The notes beneath the pieces are model-generated. The model had not been told where the DNA came from. It ran no database searches and was given only the letters and a program-made list of their open reading frames with translations. Positions 13,671 to 24,900 of a stretch of DNA of 64,000 nucleotides are shown here, piece after piece; position 1 is the stretch's first letter; each line of letters starts with the position of its first letter. The stretch is from contig JAKCOZ010000021.1 of assembly GCA_022605955.1 (NCBI GenBank), positions 10,770,501 through 10,834,500 on the forward strand. The letters are read 5' to 3'. Origin of the DNA: Rallus limicola (taxonomy: Eukaryota > Chordata > Aves > Gruiformes > Rallidae). A program made the translations under genes and the position numbers.

Positions 13671-16600
13671 TTACTTTCTCTTGTACCTGAAAGAGAAGAT
13701 GCATGAAATGATGTTCCATCAGCCTGACTCTCAATGCTTAAGGGGCAGCACTGAGTGTTTCCAGGCAATGGTCTCCCATGTTGAAGCCTAGAAATGTGCT
13801 TTAAAGGCAGCACTGGCACTGCATTGGGAGAGTGAGCTACAGCAGAACAAACCTTTTAGCAAGGTCCTTTAAACAATTACTGGAAGATGAAAGAGAAAGC
13901 AGGAGGAAAAGAAAAAACCACAAAGCTTGTATAAGAAAGTGAGGGGGAGATCTACCTGGACTTGGACTTGAACTTTCCTCCTTTTTTATGTTGGGCCATA
14001 CCCAAGCGTTTCCGATCTTCAAACGATGGGCTTTTTCAGAGAGAGAGAGAAAGAAAGAGGGAGGTAAGACAAAAAACACTGAAGTACATCAAGAGCACAG
14101 GTACTTCTTGCAAGCATCCCTTCTCTGTTCTGCCCACCTTTCCCCCCTATATCCAAGTATCCTGAGGAATTCCAAAGATGGGGATAAAAAAAACACCCAC
14201 ACCTATTAATATCTGGACTGATGTACTGAGACCTTACCCGGCACGGTACTGCTTCAGAGCCTTCCTGCTGGTGTTCGTAAGCTCTTCATCAAACACAGAC
14301 AGTTTTTTCTTCCGCTTGGGACCTAACAGAGAGACAACAGTCAGGATATTGGCCATCAAGAGAAGGCCACAGCATCATCTTTACCAGAGCCCAGCAGCCT
14401 TGACCACAACAATTAGCCTAATTAACAGGAAAAGCGATGACTCCTTTCTGCAAACACACCGTGGCCAGCATCTGTGGCTGTCCAAAGATGCCTCCCTTGA
14501 TACCAATTAGTTTAATGTACCTATTTGTTAACAAAGTAACTGAATTAAGGGTAAGTCAAGTCAGCTAAAAAACAAAATTCTCCACCTGCTGGTGCTGCTG
14601 CTGGTTCCTCTTCTGGCAAGGCTCTGGCTCGCTTTGCTCGGCGATTCCTTTTTGCCATCCGCTCAGCATACATTTGAGACTTCAAGATTTCAAACTGTGA
14701 CCTCTCCTCTGGCTGCAAGGTGTTAAAATGCAGGTTTTCAGTGATGTGAAATTTTCTAAAGGTCAAGGAGGATTGTCCCCCCAGGGTCCTGCCAGGGTCT
14801 CACTCATCCTTAAATGTACTCACCGTCATTTGGACTTTTTTCTGTCTGTCCTGCATGAATTTCTTCCTTTTTTTTTTGCCTCGTAATGCTAGGTCAAACT
14901 CCTGCAGGGCTTTAGCCACTGGAGAGACAAAGGAAGACACAGAAAACCAAACCTGTTAAGGTACAGAGCACAATCCAGTTGCAGCTATGGAACTTAATGT
15001 GGCAGCATGTCATGACTCACGTTTTTCTTTCTTCCTCTCCTCACGGGTCTGGAACCAGCTCCGCTCCCTGCTCTCACTCGCAGTTTCTTGTTTTCCTGCC
15101 TCCAGCTGCTTCTTTGCCCTATTGATCTGAGATAAAACTGAGTTAAGTGAGCTCACGGCAGCTCTCTTCACTTTCTAAAGAAGGCAGGTTAAATACATTA
15201 GGGCACTACATTTACTCCAGAGCCTAAAAAGAAAAATGGTTAAACAAAAATTCCTAAGGAAAAAAACCCTTACCTGGGCCTCTGACTGCTGCATCTCACG
15301 TTCCTCACGCTCCAAGGACAGAACTGCATACACATCTTTCTCTAGATTCTCAATCTTCTCTCGAAATTTTAGTACGACATCTGAAAGCAAAACAGTGTGA
15401 ACAGAAGCAGCTCATGTGAAATCCATCTCGCACCTCTTTTCACAACCACCTCCTTTTGGGTCCCTCTGTACCCTCCCATTTCCCTGCTGACTTTGTACCT
15501 CAGCAAAGCGTTTACCTTGGGGGAGAATTCTGGCTTTCACTGGTGTTTTGGCAGCCTTCACAATATCCTTCAGCATCTTGCGCTCTTCCTCCCCCACAAG
15601 TGAAACCGAACGACCAGCCTTGCCTGCTCTTGCTGTCCGACCCACTCGATGAACATAGTGTTTGGTGGTGTTGGGCATGGTAAAATTGATTACCTGTAAC
15701 AGGAACAGCGTTAGTAGATAAATAATACTAAAAGACTCATTAAAAAGCTCAGCACTCCAAACACTCACCGTTTTAACACCTTCAATATCAAGTCCACGTG
15801 CAGCCACATCTGTAGCTACCAGAATATCGATTTGCTCATCTTTAAAGCGCCTGAGCAGAGATAGCAAATGCATTAGAAATTAATACAGCAATCCATTTCT
15901 GCCCTAAGGGATTTCTATCTCCAAATGTGTTTTTTTGCCCACAATTGCCAACTGAGTTGGCTAATACCTGAGTGCTTCCAGCCGCTGTGCTTGAGAGAGG
16001 TTCCCATGGAGCTCTCCAACCCGCAGACCCATCAGCCCAAGCAGGATGTGCATACGGTGAGCTTGCTTCTTGGTCTGTGTGAAGAGCATCACGTGGTCTG
16101 GGAAGGTTCGTGTCAACAGAGCTGAAAGGAAAGTCTTCTTAGGAGCCTGCTTCAGAATCGCCCACCGATTCCAGCTTTCCTTTGCTTATCACTAACCTGA
16201 TACAATGGCCTCACGGTCCCCCTCTCGGTTGGGTCTGATCCGGATAAATTCCTGCCGCAGGAAAGGGGCAACATCTGTGTTGCTGTTCACAAAAATCCGG
16301 ACGGGGTTTTTCAGGGAAACAGAAGCCAAATCTTTCACCTACCAAAAGAGGTCAAGAACAAAGAAAGTCCACATAATCTTTGGTACAAAGACTACACAAA
16401 CTTCCATGCAACTTTCTGCCTCGGTATGCTTCTCAGCAGCCTGTCTCACCTCATCTGTCATTGTGGCAGAGAAAAGCATTGTCTGACGGTGGTTGGAGCA
16501 CAACCTGATGATTTCCTTCATCTGTTCCTCAAAGTATTCATCCAGCATCCTACACAGGACAAAAGCAGCAAGGTAAGGCAGCTTCACTAGGTCCTGGGTA

Positions 16601-19600
16601 AGAAACATTACTCAAGCAAGGCAAGAAAGACTGCCCTATAGCCTGGGAAACAGAGAGCAAGAAAACCACCATCTCATGTTCCACTCCTGTCTCGCTTCAC
16701 CTACCTGTCCGCTTCATCCAAAATCAACACCTCCACACTGCTCAGGTGGAAAGAAGGGCAGTTGTGGAGATGATCAATTAATCTCCCAGGAGTGGCGATA
16801 AGGATGTCTGGTCCAGAGCGCAGAGCTGCTTCCTGAGTCTTCACATCTAGGCCACCTGTCAGGAAGCAAACACAGGCTGGAGCAGACTACACAGATCCAA
16901 ATTGCCCGAGGAATGGCAAACAACTCAGATTAATACCACATTCACAATTAGAAATGACCTCATCTTTTCTTTCTCAGAAACCAACAAAGGAGAAGTACAT
17001 CACAGTACTGGAAAGTGAGATTTTAAACCACAGTACACATACTGGAAGCATATCAGTAATAACCATACAGCCTCCAGCCTGCCAACACAGCATTCCCAGT
17101 TCAGTATAGCACTTCACAGCCAGCTGTACAGTTCACATAAGCAACTTAATACTCACCTACAGCAAGGCAAGTTGTGACACTGCTGAACTGTGCCAACTGT
17201 TTTGTGACAGAGTGCACCTGAATACCCAGCTCTCGTGTTGGCACTAGAACCAGTACTCGTGTTATCGGAGCCTGACGAGGTTTGTAAATGAGGCGCTCAA
17301 GGACAGGCAAGATGAAGGCAGCTGTTTTACCTGAAGAAGAAAATTAAGAATTACCAAGTGTCCTGGTTTTGGCAGGACTAGAGTTAATTTTCTTCCTAGC
17401 AGCTGGTATAGTGCTGTTTCGGATTGAGGATGAGAATCACATTGGTAACACTGATTTAGTTGTTGCCAAGCAGACAAAGACTTTTCAGCTTCTCATATTA
17501 CCCTACCAACAAAAAGGCTGTGGGTGCACAAGAAGCTTCGAGGGGACATGGCCAGGAGACCTGATCCCAGCTGGCCAGAGGGATGTTTCACACTGTAAGA
17601 TGTCATCCTTGGTATAACTGGTGAGGAGGGGGTGGCTGAGAGGCTGCACAGATCAGGATCTAGCTGAGCATCAGCTTTGGGTGGTGAGCAACTGTGCTTT
17701 GCCTCACCTGTTTTGTATATTCTTTTATCATAATTACTATTGTATTTTCTTCCTTTTCTGTCCTAATAAACTGTATCTCAACCCACAAGGAATTATACCT
17801 TTTTTTTCTTTTTGATTCTCTCTCCTGAGCTGTGCAGTTGTTTTAGCTGCCTGCAGGGTTAAACCACAACACCAAGAAATACCTGTAATTACTAACAGCT
17901 AACTCTCCATGTTTCCTGTGCCCTCTCCAACCCCTTACCTGTCCCAGTGGCAGCACAGGCACAAATATCCTTCCCTAAAAGGCCCACTGGGATACAAGCC
18001 TTCTGAATTGGGGTTGGTACCTTGAAGCCAAGAGCTGTGATTGCCTGCAAAGGAGACAGAACAGTTATGCCTTGTCCAGCACTGGGCTTCCCAGTACAAG
18101 AGACGTGGATGTACTGGAGAGTCCAGCAAAGGGCCAAGAAGGTAATGAAGGGACTGGAGCACCTCATGCAGGGGAAACAGCTGATGGAGCTGGGACTCTT
18201 CAGCCTGGAGAAGGCTTGGGAAGGGAACTTGTTGATGTACATAAATAGGGAAGGGAGGCTGAAAAGAGGACGAAGCCAGGCTCTTGGCAGTGGTGCCCAG
18301 TGATGGGACCAGAGGCAACAGGAACAAGAAACACAGGAGGTTCCCTCTGAACACCAGGGAAGGCTTTTTCACTGTGAGGGTGACTGAGCACTGGCACACG
18401 CTGTCCAGAGAGACTGTGGAGTCTCCATCCTCAGAGATACTCAAAAGCTGCCTGGACACAGTCCTGGGCAACTAGCTCAAGGTGGTCCTGGTTGAGCAGG
18501 GGGTTGGAGAAGATGTTCCTTCCAACTCCAACCATTCCTTGCTTTCTGTGCCCAGTTCCTGTGCCAAGTCTCACTCGAGACAGTATTGAGAGATTGCAAA
18601 TGAAAGAATGGTTACTGTTATTTGGGAATAACAGCTCCTAAAGGACTATCACACTTGCTCCTACATAATTTTCTTTTCAGAGGATGCAAAAACAAGAGGA
18701 ATCTGACAGTTCTGAAGGGCAGAGAAGAGGCTGTACAACATTCTTCAGAGTAGCACAGGCAGTAACTGAACTTGGGACATACCTTGAGCAAAGGTCGTGA
18801 AAGATTCATGTCCTGGAATGACAAGTTATCATCGTATTGAGAGGCATCTTCAAAAAAGCTCTCTGCTTCCTAGAAAGAACAACAACAAATCTGGATCAAC
18901 ACAGGCAGTAACACAACATGGTACCAAAGGGTGCTGGGCTGGTGTTTGAGATACAGACTGTTAATCAAAGTTCAAGAGAATAAATGCTGGAGAATGACCT
19001 AGCATCCTTCTGTCCTACACTTACCACTTCTCCCTTTTTTGATCTTCTTCGTTCCTTCACTTTGACAGTATCTGCAGAGAAAGAAAAATATGATGGAATT
19101 AACAAGCACAGCTTAAAACATAACAAAATACACCAATACCTTAATCTCAGACTATTTGCTCTGAATGAATTATTAAGGGAGATGCCTCAGAAACACACAC
19201 AGACATGTACTGGTGTAAAATGCCAAGCAAGTATCCTTCCTTGGGGACAAATTCAATTAAGGGACTACTGCTGCCATTCAAAATAAGCTTCACCAATATC
19301 AGAAAGAACGCTGCAGAGGATGACCAAAAAAAAAAAAGGTTCTTGCCCATTCCCAGCAAGGCTTCACTGCAGACATCTCTACAGTGAGCCAAGTCTGTCA
19401 GATTCTTGCTCCCAACCATCTCTCAACACACTGCTAGTACCTGCTTTTGAGAAGATGGCTTCATCATCCAGTGAATACTGAGACTCCACATCATCATTAT
19501 CTTCATCCCTACCATCCTCACACTCCTTTTTGATTTGATTATCCTCAGTCTCATCTTCTTCTTTCACTTTTGCTTGTTTAGCTTCTCTTTCCTAGAAAAA

Positions 19601-20399
19601 GATTTCTTCTCATTAAAAAAAAAAAAGTTTTAAAAAGAAAGGATAAAAAACTTCACAACTCTGTGAGCTTCTGTTTGTTGTTACAAGCCCGCTCACACGT
19701 CCACGGTCTTGCACAACCATAAGCATTATCAATTCTGCATTCCCCTCATTCAGCGACACGGCAAACCCAGCCGAGGTGCCGAGCTGCGGCTTGAGCACGG
19801 CAGCTCCAGTGCCTCGGCCCGACCTCTGGAGGGACGGCGGTGGAAGGCCGAGCCCGCGCCCGTCTTTTCAGGGAGGAGGGAGAAAGGCCCCGACCTGGCA
19901 CTTCCTTTTCTGTCTCACTTTCTCGATCTTCTCGTCCAGTGTCGTGGCTGCTCTCTAGGCAGGAAATCACAAAAGAGGAGCTGTAAGAGGAGCCCGGGAG
20001 AACGCGGGGCGCCCGGGAGAACGCGGGGCGCCCGGCACCGCGGCCCCACTCCCGGCCCCGGGCCTCACCTTGCCGCGGAGTTCGCGTAGTGCCGCCGCCC
20101 AGGCACCTTCCCCGCCGGCCTCCGCCTCGCCGAAGACGAAGGCCGCACTGAAGTCCCCGCCGGTGGCGCCCCGCCGTCTGGGGCCCGGAGGCCGGCGCAG
20201 CTCCTGCAGTAAAACCGATGAGCAAACGACCCGCACCGACCCGGGGCCCGGCCCCCGCACCGACCCGGCTCACCCACGACCCAGGCAACGGATCCCACCC
20301 GACCCCCACCTCGTCATCCTCGGAGTCCCCAGACTCAGGGTCCTCTGGCCCCGCATCCGCCTCCGTGATGGTGCCCACGAGGCCCAGGCTCTGCAGCAT
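13671..20399 (-). CDS. DDX27: DDX27, DEAD-box ATP-dependent RNA helicase (complete)
   Basis: DDX27 is a nucleolar DEAD-box helicase (yeast Drs1 family) that works with the PeBoW complex in 47S rRNA 3'-end processing and 60S assembly. Twenty-one exons join in phase to 755 aa: 20399-20310, 20203-20069, 19954-19895, 19591-19441, 19071-19025, 18869-18783, 18044-17939, 17330-17157, 16855-16705, 16549-16450, 16338-16197, 16121-15968, 15850-15769, 15693-15516, 15380-15274, 15126-15021, 14918-14824, 14712-14586, 14322-14238, 14030-13956 and 13686-13671. The acidic N-terminus ([15 protein letters not shown]) leads to a Q motif (GFKVPTPIQ), motif I ATGTGKT, PTRELG, TPGR, DEAD, SAT, ARGLD and [11 protein letters not shown] lysine/arginine-rich tail ends SRYKRK. 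Human DDX27 is slightly longer, mostly in the variable N-terminus. The donor after 19895 (gtcggg) is weak, so that exon edge is the least certain. Confidence 0.96.
17359..17871 (+). mobile_element. Avian ERVL-like solo LTR in a DDX27 intron
   Basis: A 513-bp element begins TGTCCTGGTTTTGGCAGG and ends AAACCACAACA (TG...CA). It is bordered by a perfect 5-bp target-site duplication, ccaag, at 17354-17358 and 17872-17876. An AATAAA lies near 17764. There is no internal coding region, so this is a solo LTR left after recombination. It is antisense to DDX27 and fills most of the 608-bp intron between exons 7 and 8. Open frames within it are not genes. The same family recurs at 59666-60261. Confidence 0.9.
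18085..18540 (+). mobile_element. CR1 LINE 3' portion in DDX27 intron 6
   Basis: Hallmark CR1 text is present: 'cttcagcctggagaaggc', 'gtgcccagtgatgggaccag', 'aacaccagggaaggc' and 'ttggagaagatgttccttcc' close to the 3' end. It is 5'-truncated, as usual for CR1, and antisense to DDX27. The open frames it contains are not host genes. Confidence 0.9.
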
Positions 20400-20522
20400 G
20401 GCCACGGTCACTCGCCGGAACGGCGCACCGCCCAGCAAGGCGGCAACCACGCAAGCGCGGGGCCAAGCCGGGCCCACGGGGCGGGCAGGGGGAGGGCTGT
20501 GCCCGCCCCGCCGGGCGGAAAG

Positions 20523-20534
20523 GAAAGCGAAACT
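20523..20534 (+). promoter_or_regulatory. ISRE motif, DDX27-proximal
   Basis: GAAAGCGAAACT fits the ISRE consensus GAAANNGAAACT bound by ISGF3 and IRF factors. It lies 124 bp from the DDX27 start codon and beside the left end of the tandem array. Function is inferred from the motif. Confidence 0.6.
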
Positions 20535-20575
20535 CCAGTACTGAGGAAAGGAGGAGAGGTGCTGTGCTGGGGATG

Positions 20576-20990
20576 TTGTCTGCCGGCGATGACCGCCGGT
20601 ACTGAGGGAGGGCTGGGGTGCTGTCTGCCGGGAGCGGGCTGGCGCCGGGGGATGGGGGATATTGCCCGCCGGAACCGGGAGCGGGTCGGTGGCGGGGAAG
20701 GGAGGAAGGCACTGCCTGCCTGATCGGATCGGTGCCGGGAGGGCGAGGGCGTTGCCCACCGGGACCTGATCGGTGCCGTGGTAGGGCGAGGGCACTGCCC
20801 GCCGGGCCCGGGCCCGAATCGGTAGCGGGGGAGAGCGTGGCCACTCCCCGCCGGGACTGGGACCGGGTTGGTACTGGGGGAGGGCGCGGTCACTGCCCGC
20901 CGGGACCGGATCGGTGCCGGGGGAGGGCGAAAGCGTTGCCCCCCGGGACCGGGAGAGGGTCGGAGTCCGGGAGGGGCGGGGGCGTTTCTC
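20576..20990 (+). repeat. GC-rich minisatellite, about nine units of 40-50 bp
   Basis: Diverged units begin near 20576, 20621, 20664, 20714, 20754, 20797, 20845, 20895 and 20938. Each starts with a form of gcccgccgggaccg, continues gatcggtgccgggggag, then ggcgagggcgtt or a variant. Unit lengths run from about 40 to 50 bp. The array lies entirely within the DDX27/ZNFX1 bidirectional promoter. Confidence 0.8.
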
Positions 20991-21019
20991 GCCGGCGGGG
21001 CGGGCCCTGCGGGGAACTG

Positions 21020-21033
21020 GAAAGCGAAACTTT
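21020..21033 (+). promoter_or_regulatory. ISRE motif, ZNFX1-proximal
   Basis: GAAAGCGAAACTTT is a full ISRE match about 133 bp upstream of the ZNFX1 start codon. ZNFX1 is a known interferon-stimulated gene in mammals, so this is a plausible functional site. Confidence 0.75.
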
Positions 21034-21165
21034 GTTGTGGGGAGCGCAGCGGCGAGCGCGCTGGTGCCTGTGTCCGAGTGCAGGAGCGGTGCAGCCCCCA
21101 GCGCTGAGTGGTGCCCTCAACCCGGAGAGCTGCGACGCCCCGCGGAGGAGTCACCGGGCCGAGCG

Positions 21166-21896
21166 ATGGAGGGTGCCCGGCAGGAGCCTTGTTCCCGCCA
21201 GCCCCGGGCCGGAGGGAGAGGTGAGGGTCGTCTGGTGAAGGTAGGGCAGAAGGCTGGGGATGCCGGGAGCTGGGGTAGAAGGCATCCAGGCCACCCCAGC
21301 CTGTGTATGGTGAAATTCCCTCTCCAGCCTAATTTCCAGCATGTCTTTATTTTCCCCTGGAGCCTGGCTGGGGCCCTGAGGTGGTGATGCACTGCAGCAG
21401 GCTCTTTGCAATCTGTTCTGCTGTGTGCTTCCCGAAGTATTCTGTTGAGAGCATGACTAAAGGTCTGTGTTTCTATGCTTCCCGCTACTCTGAGAGGCTG
21501 GATTTTGTCCAGAAGGTTGGTGTTTTAACTAAGCTATAGACAGTCAAAGGCAGCTGCTGCTCCCGTTGTTTTGGTGACAGCTGATTTCTGAGGAAATCCT
21601 GCCCTGGGCTAGGAACTTTATCTCTGGCGTTTTTTAAATTCTACTTTCAGTTCTCTGGAAGGGAGTTCTGTTTTGTAGCTTCACAGTTTAACAACTGAAG
21701 TGAGCTTGAGGCGTGGCACACTAAAGCGGTTAGAAGAAGGGGTACAGAGGAAATGCCTGTATGAGTCAGGGTGCTAACTGTAACTGTGGTTTTCTAACTG
21801 TCAAAAATATCCTGTCAGGTCAAAATGCTCATGTCTTTGTGTTGGGAGGTGGGTTAATGTAGCTGATGTATAATTAAGTGTGGGTTTGATTTGTTT

Positions 21897-21928
<32 letters not shown>

Positions 21929-24900
21929 ACACAGATCACTGGGATATTGGCTTCATACAGAGAGGCAGAAACAGAACAAATAATGTGTTGGGCCAGACAG
22001 CTCCATCAGGGGAAAGTCCCCAAGCCAGTAATTATACTCTTCAACCTGGGCAAAGAGAGGGGAGATTTAGTGGCTCAACTTGGAGGATTCCTCAGTCAAG
22101 CAAGAATAAACCAAGAAACCAAGATGGACAGACCAATAGAGGAGCCACAGGACACTGGAATGAACAAGAGAATCAAGGAAGAATGAGGCATCAAGGTGGA
22201 CAAACACATGAGAGAGCCAGAGGACCCTGGAGTGAGCAAGAACAGGAGAATAGAGGAAGGAGGTTTCAAAGTGGAGAAGTTCATGAGAAGGCCAGAGGAC
22301 CCTGGAATGAACATGAAAATGGAGGTAGAGGAAGGAGGCATCAAGGTGGACAAGCCCAGGAAGGAGTTAGAGGGCTGAGGAATGGGCAAGAAAATGAAGG
22401 TAGGGGAAGGAGGATGCAGCCTCGGGAGAGTCCTCATTTCTGTCGGAACCCTGCTCCAGGTGGTACCCACTTCAGTGAGCATCCTCAGCAAGTCAGAAGG
22501 ATTGGTTATAAATTCCTTGAAAATCTCCTCCAGAAAGACCCTTCAGAAGTTGTCCTCACACTTGCTTCTAGTTCAGGTTTGAAGGAACTTCTTTCCCAAA
22601 CGACCATGAACCGCAATTTTCTTCAGCTCATTTGCCAGGTGCTTCAGAAAGCATGCAGTTCCCAGATGGATAGGCAGAGTGTCCAGCAGCTTCTTGGAGT
22701 GGTGAAGGAGTCCAACTTTCTCAAGATCTGTCTGCCACAGTACGTGGCTGCCATGACAACGGAAGCAGTCCCTGCTGTACGTCATCAGTACCCTGTACAT
22801 ATTAGCAACATTATTTCACTTATTCAGGACGTGATCAGTGTTTTCCCAGCCAGCTCAGTGCAGGGAGTCTCAGTTGTCTTGACTCTCTTGCCAACATCCA
22901 TAAATACCCTGAGAGCTTCTGGTGTGGACATCACAGAAGAAACAGAGAAGAATCTAAATAAAGTCCAGATGCTTGTGCAGCATCTGCAGGAGAAGAAACG
23001 TGAGGGCACACTGAAGACAGATAACTGTATTCTTAAGCAGCTTCAGACTGATGGTCAAAGGGAGAGCTATCGTGCAATGAGTGTTTATCCAACACGTAAT
23101 GAGGTACGCCATGATGAGAAACCCTTTCTTCGTCCCAATATTATTTCTGGAAGATATGAGAGCACCAGCATTTACCTTGACACCCATTTCCGGCTTCTGA
23201 GAGAAGACTTTGTAAGGCCTTTAAGGGAAGGTATTTTGGAGCTTCTGGAGAGCTTTGAGGACAACAGGTTGAGAAAGAAGAAATTTGATGATATCAGGAT
23301 CTACTTTGACACGCGGATTATTACCCCTCTCTGTTCCCCAACTGGTATTGTTTACAAGGTTCAGTTTGACATAAAACCATTAAGGTTTGTACGATGGCAG
23401 AATTCTAAACGATTGCTGTACGGATCCCTGATCTGCATGTCCAAAGACCACTTTGAAACTTGCCTTTTTGCCACTGTTTCTAATCGTGATAATGCAGATC
23501 TTGCCCAGGGGGTTGTGCAGTTGTGTTTTAATGCACAGAGCCAGGCACTGCTAGCAGAGGTTCAGCCCTCAGACTCCTTCCTCATGGTAGAGACAACTGC
23601 CTACTTTGAGGCCTATCAGCATGTGCTAGAAGGGTTACAGGAAATTCAGGAAGAAGATATCCCATTTCAAAAATACATCGTGGAATGTGACACACAGGTG
23701 AAGAAGCCAACATACCTGACAATGGATACTGTCTACAACTTTGCACCCTTGATGAATGATCCCCTGTCAGAAGAAGAGACAGACCCTGATGTTTTCAAAA
23801 TCCATAGTGGCCGTGTTCTAGATCCCAGGCAGTGGCCTTCAATGGAAGCCTTGAGATTAGATGAGTCTCAGATGCAGGCATTGACTCTTGCACTCACCAA
23901 GGAGCTGGCTATTATCCAGGGACCTCCTGGGACAGGTGAGAAACTTTGCTTGAATATTTATCATTTAAGGTGTTCTTGATTCTCATATTTAGGGAAATTA
24001 ACTTCAAAGAAGGCCAGCTATAGTGTCTCCAAAGCTTTAGTCCCAAGCCTAATTGGTGTTTTAGTAGCCCTGTTAGTTTGAGCTGTAGTGAAGTTTAAAA
24101 TATCCTCAAATATCCATATCTAATCTTACACATTGCCAGCCTACTTGTAAGTAGACACTAACTGCACTGCTGGGCCTATTGCATATTGGGGTAAAAACAT
24201 TTTCAACCATCTTTGATTGCATGGTACCTTTTGCTGTGCAAGAGTCCTGTAGGTCTTCGTAGCATGTGAGAACATTGGGAGTGTTCAGCCATGATCCCCT
24301 GTGTGAATAAAGCATTACAAGATTACCTGTGATTGTTTTCAATGGTACCTGATCTCAACAAGCACCACTGCTCGTATTCCACTAGTATGTGGATGTTTCA
24401 TGTGCAGCCAAATGTCATGTACAAAGCCAGTATTAGAATGGGCAGTGGCAGAGGAAACCCTGGATCCAGGTCTAGTGTATTAACCAGAACATTTAAGCCT
24501 GGCTTAAATATGGGCCAGAAAGAGGGTGTCATGCAGCTTTGTTTATGTCTTATAAACTAGTTACCTCTGGGGTCAGCTCTCTTGGCACAGACCAGATTTG
24601 CAGCCTGGAAGGAAGTCTTGTATCTGGTTTTGGTGATTCCTATGGATTGTCCTTTTCTGATTCTGAGTTTGTTTTGCAGGGAAGACTTACGTGGGTTTGA
24701 AGATTGTTCAGGCTCTCTTGACTAATAAGCACATGTGGCAAAGCAGGGCCCAGAAGTCTCCCATCCTTGTAGTTTGCTACACTAACCATGCACTGGATCA
24801 GTTCTTAGAAGGTAAGAGTATCTGAGGTGTATGACGGAGGGTCAGGTAGAAATTACAGTATAACTGTTACTCTGCCCCGTCTTCTGACATCCCTTCTGGA

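Larger units (their letters stand above)
20400..21165. promoter_or_regulatory. Bidirectional DDX27/ZNFX1 CpG-island promoter
   Basis: The two start codons (20399 minus, 21166 plus) are 766 bp apart in very GC-rich DNA. The region contains two interferon-stimulated response elements and a GC-rich tandem array, listed separately. No TATA box is evident near either gene. Long open frames here on both strands come from GC-rich sequence and are not supported as coding. Confidence 0.8.

Noticed and set aside
17369..17815. Open frames of 82 and 64 codons on the plus strand
   Set aside because: They lie inside the solo LTR and show no retroviral protein character.
17935..18471. 178-codon minus-strand open frame
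   Set aside because: It runs from a DDX27 exon into a CR1 copy in a different frame and is an artefact.
19746..21154. Open frames of up to 349 codons across the DDX27/ZNFX1 spacer
   Set aside because: Proline/arginine/glycine-rich translations come from the minisatellite and CpG island. The true DDX27 and ZNFX1 first exons use other frames.
20400..21935. Possible ZFAS1/SNORD12-like non-coding RNA at the ZNFX1 promoter
   Set aside because: In mammals this RNA starts next to ZNFX1, but here DDX27 occupies the divergent side and no C/D snoRNA boxes are convincing.
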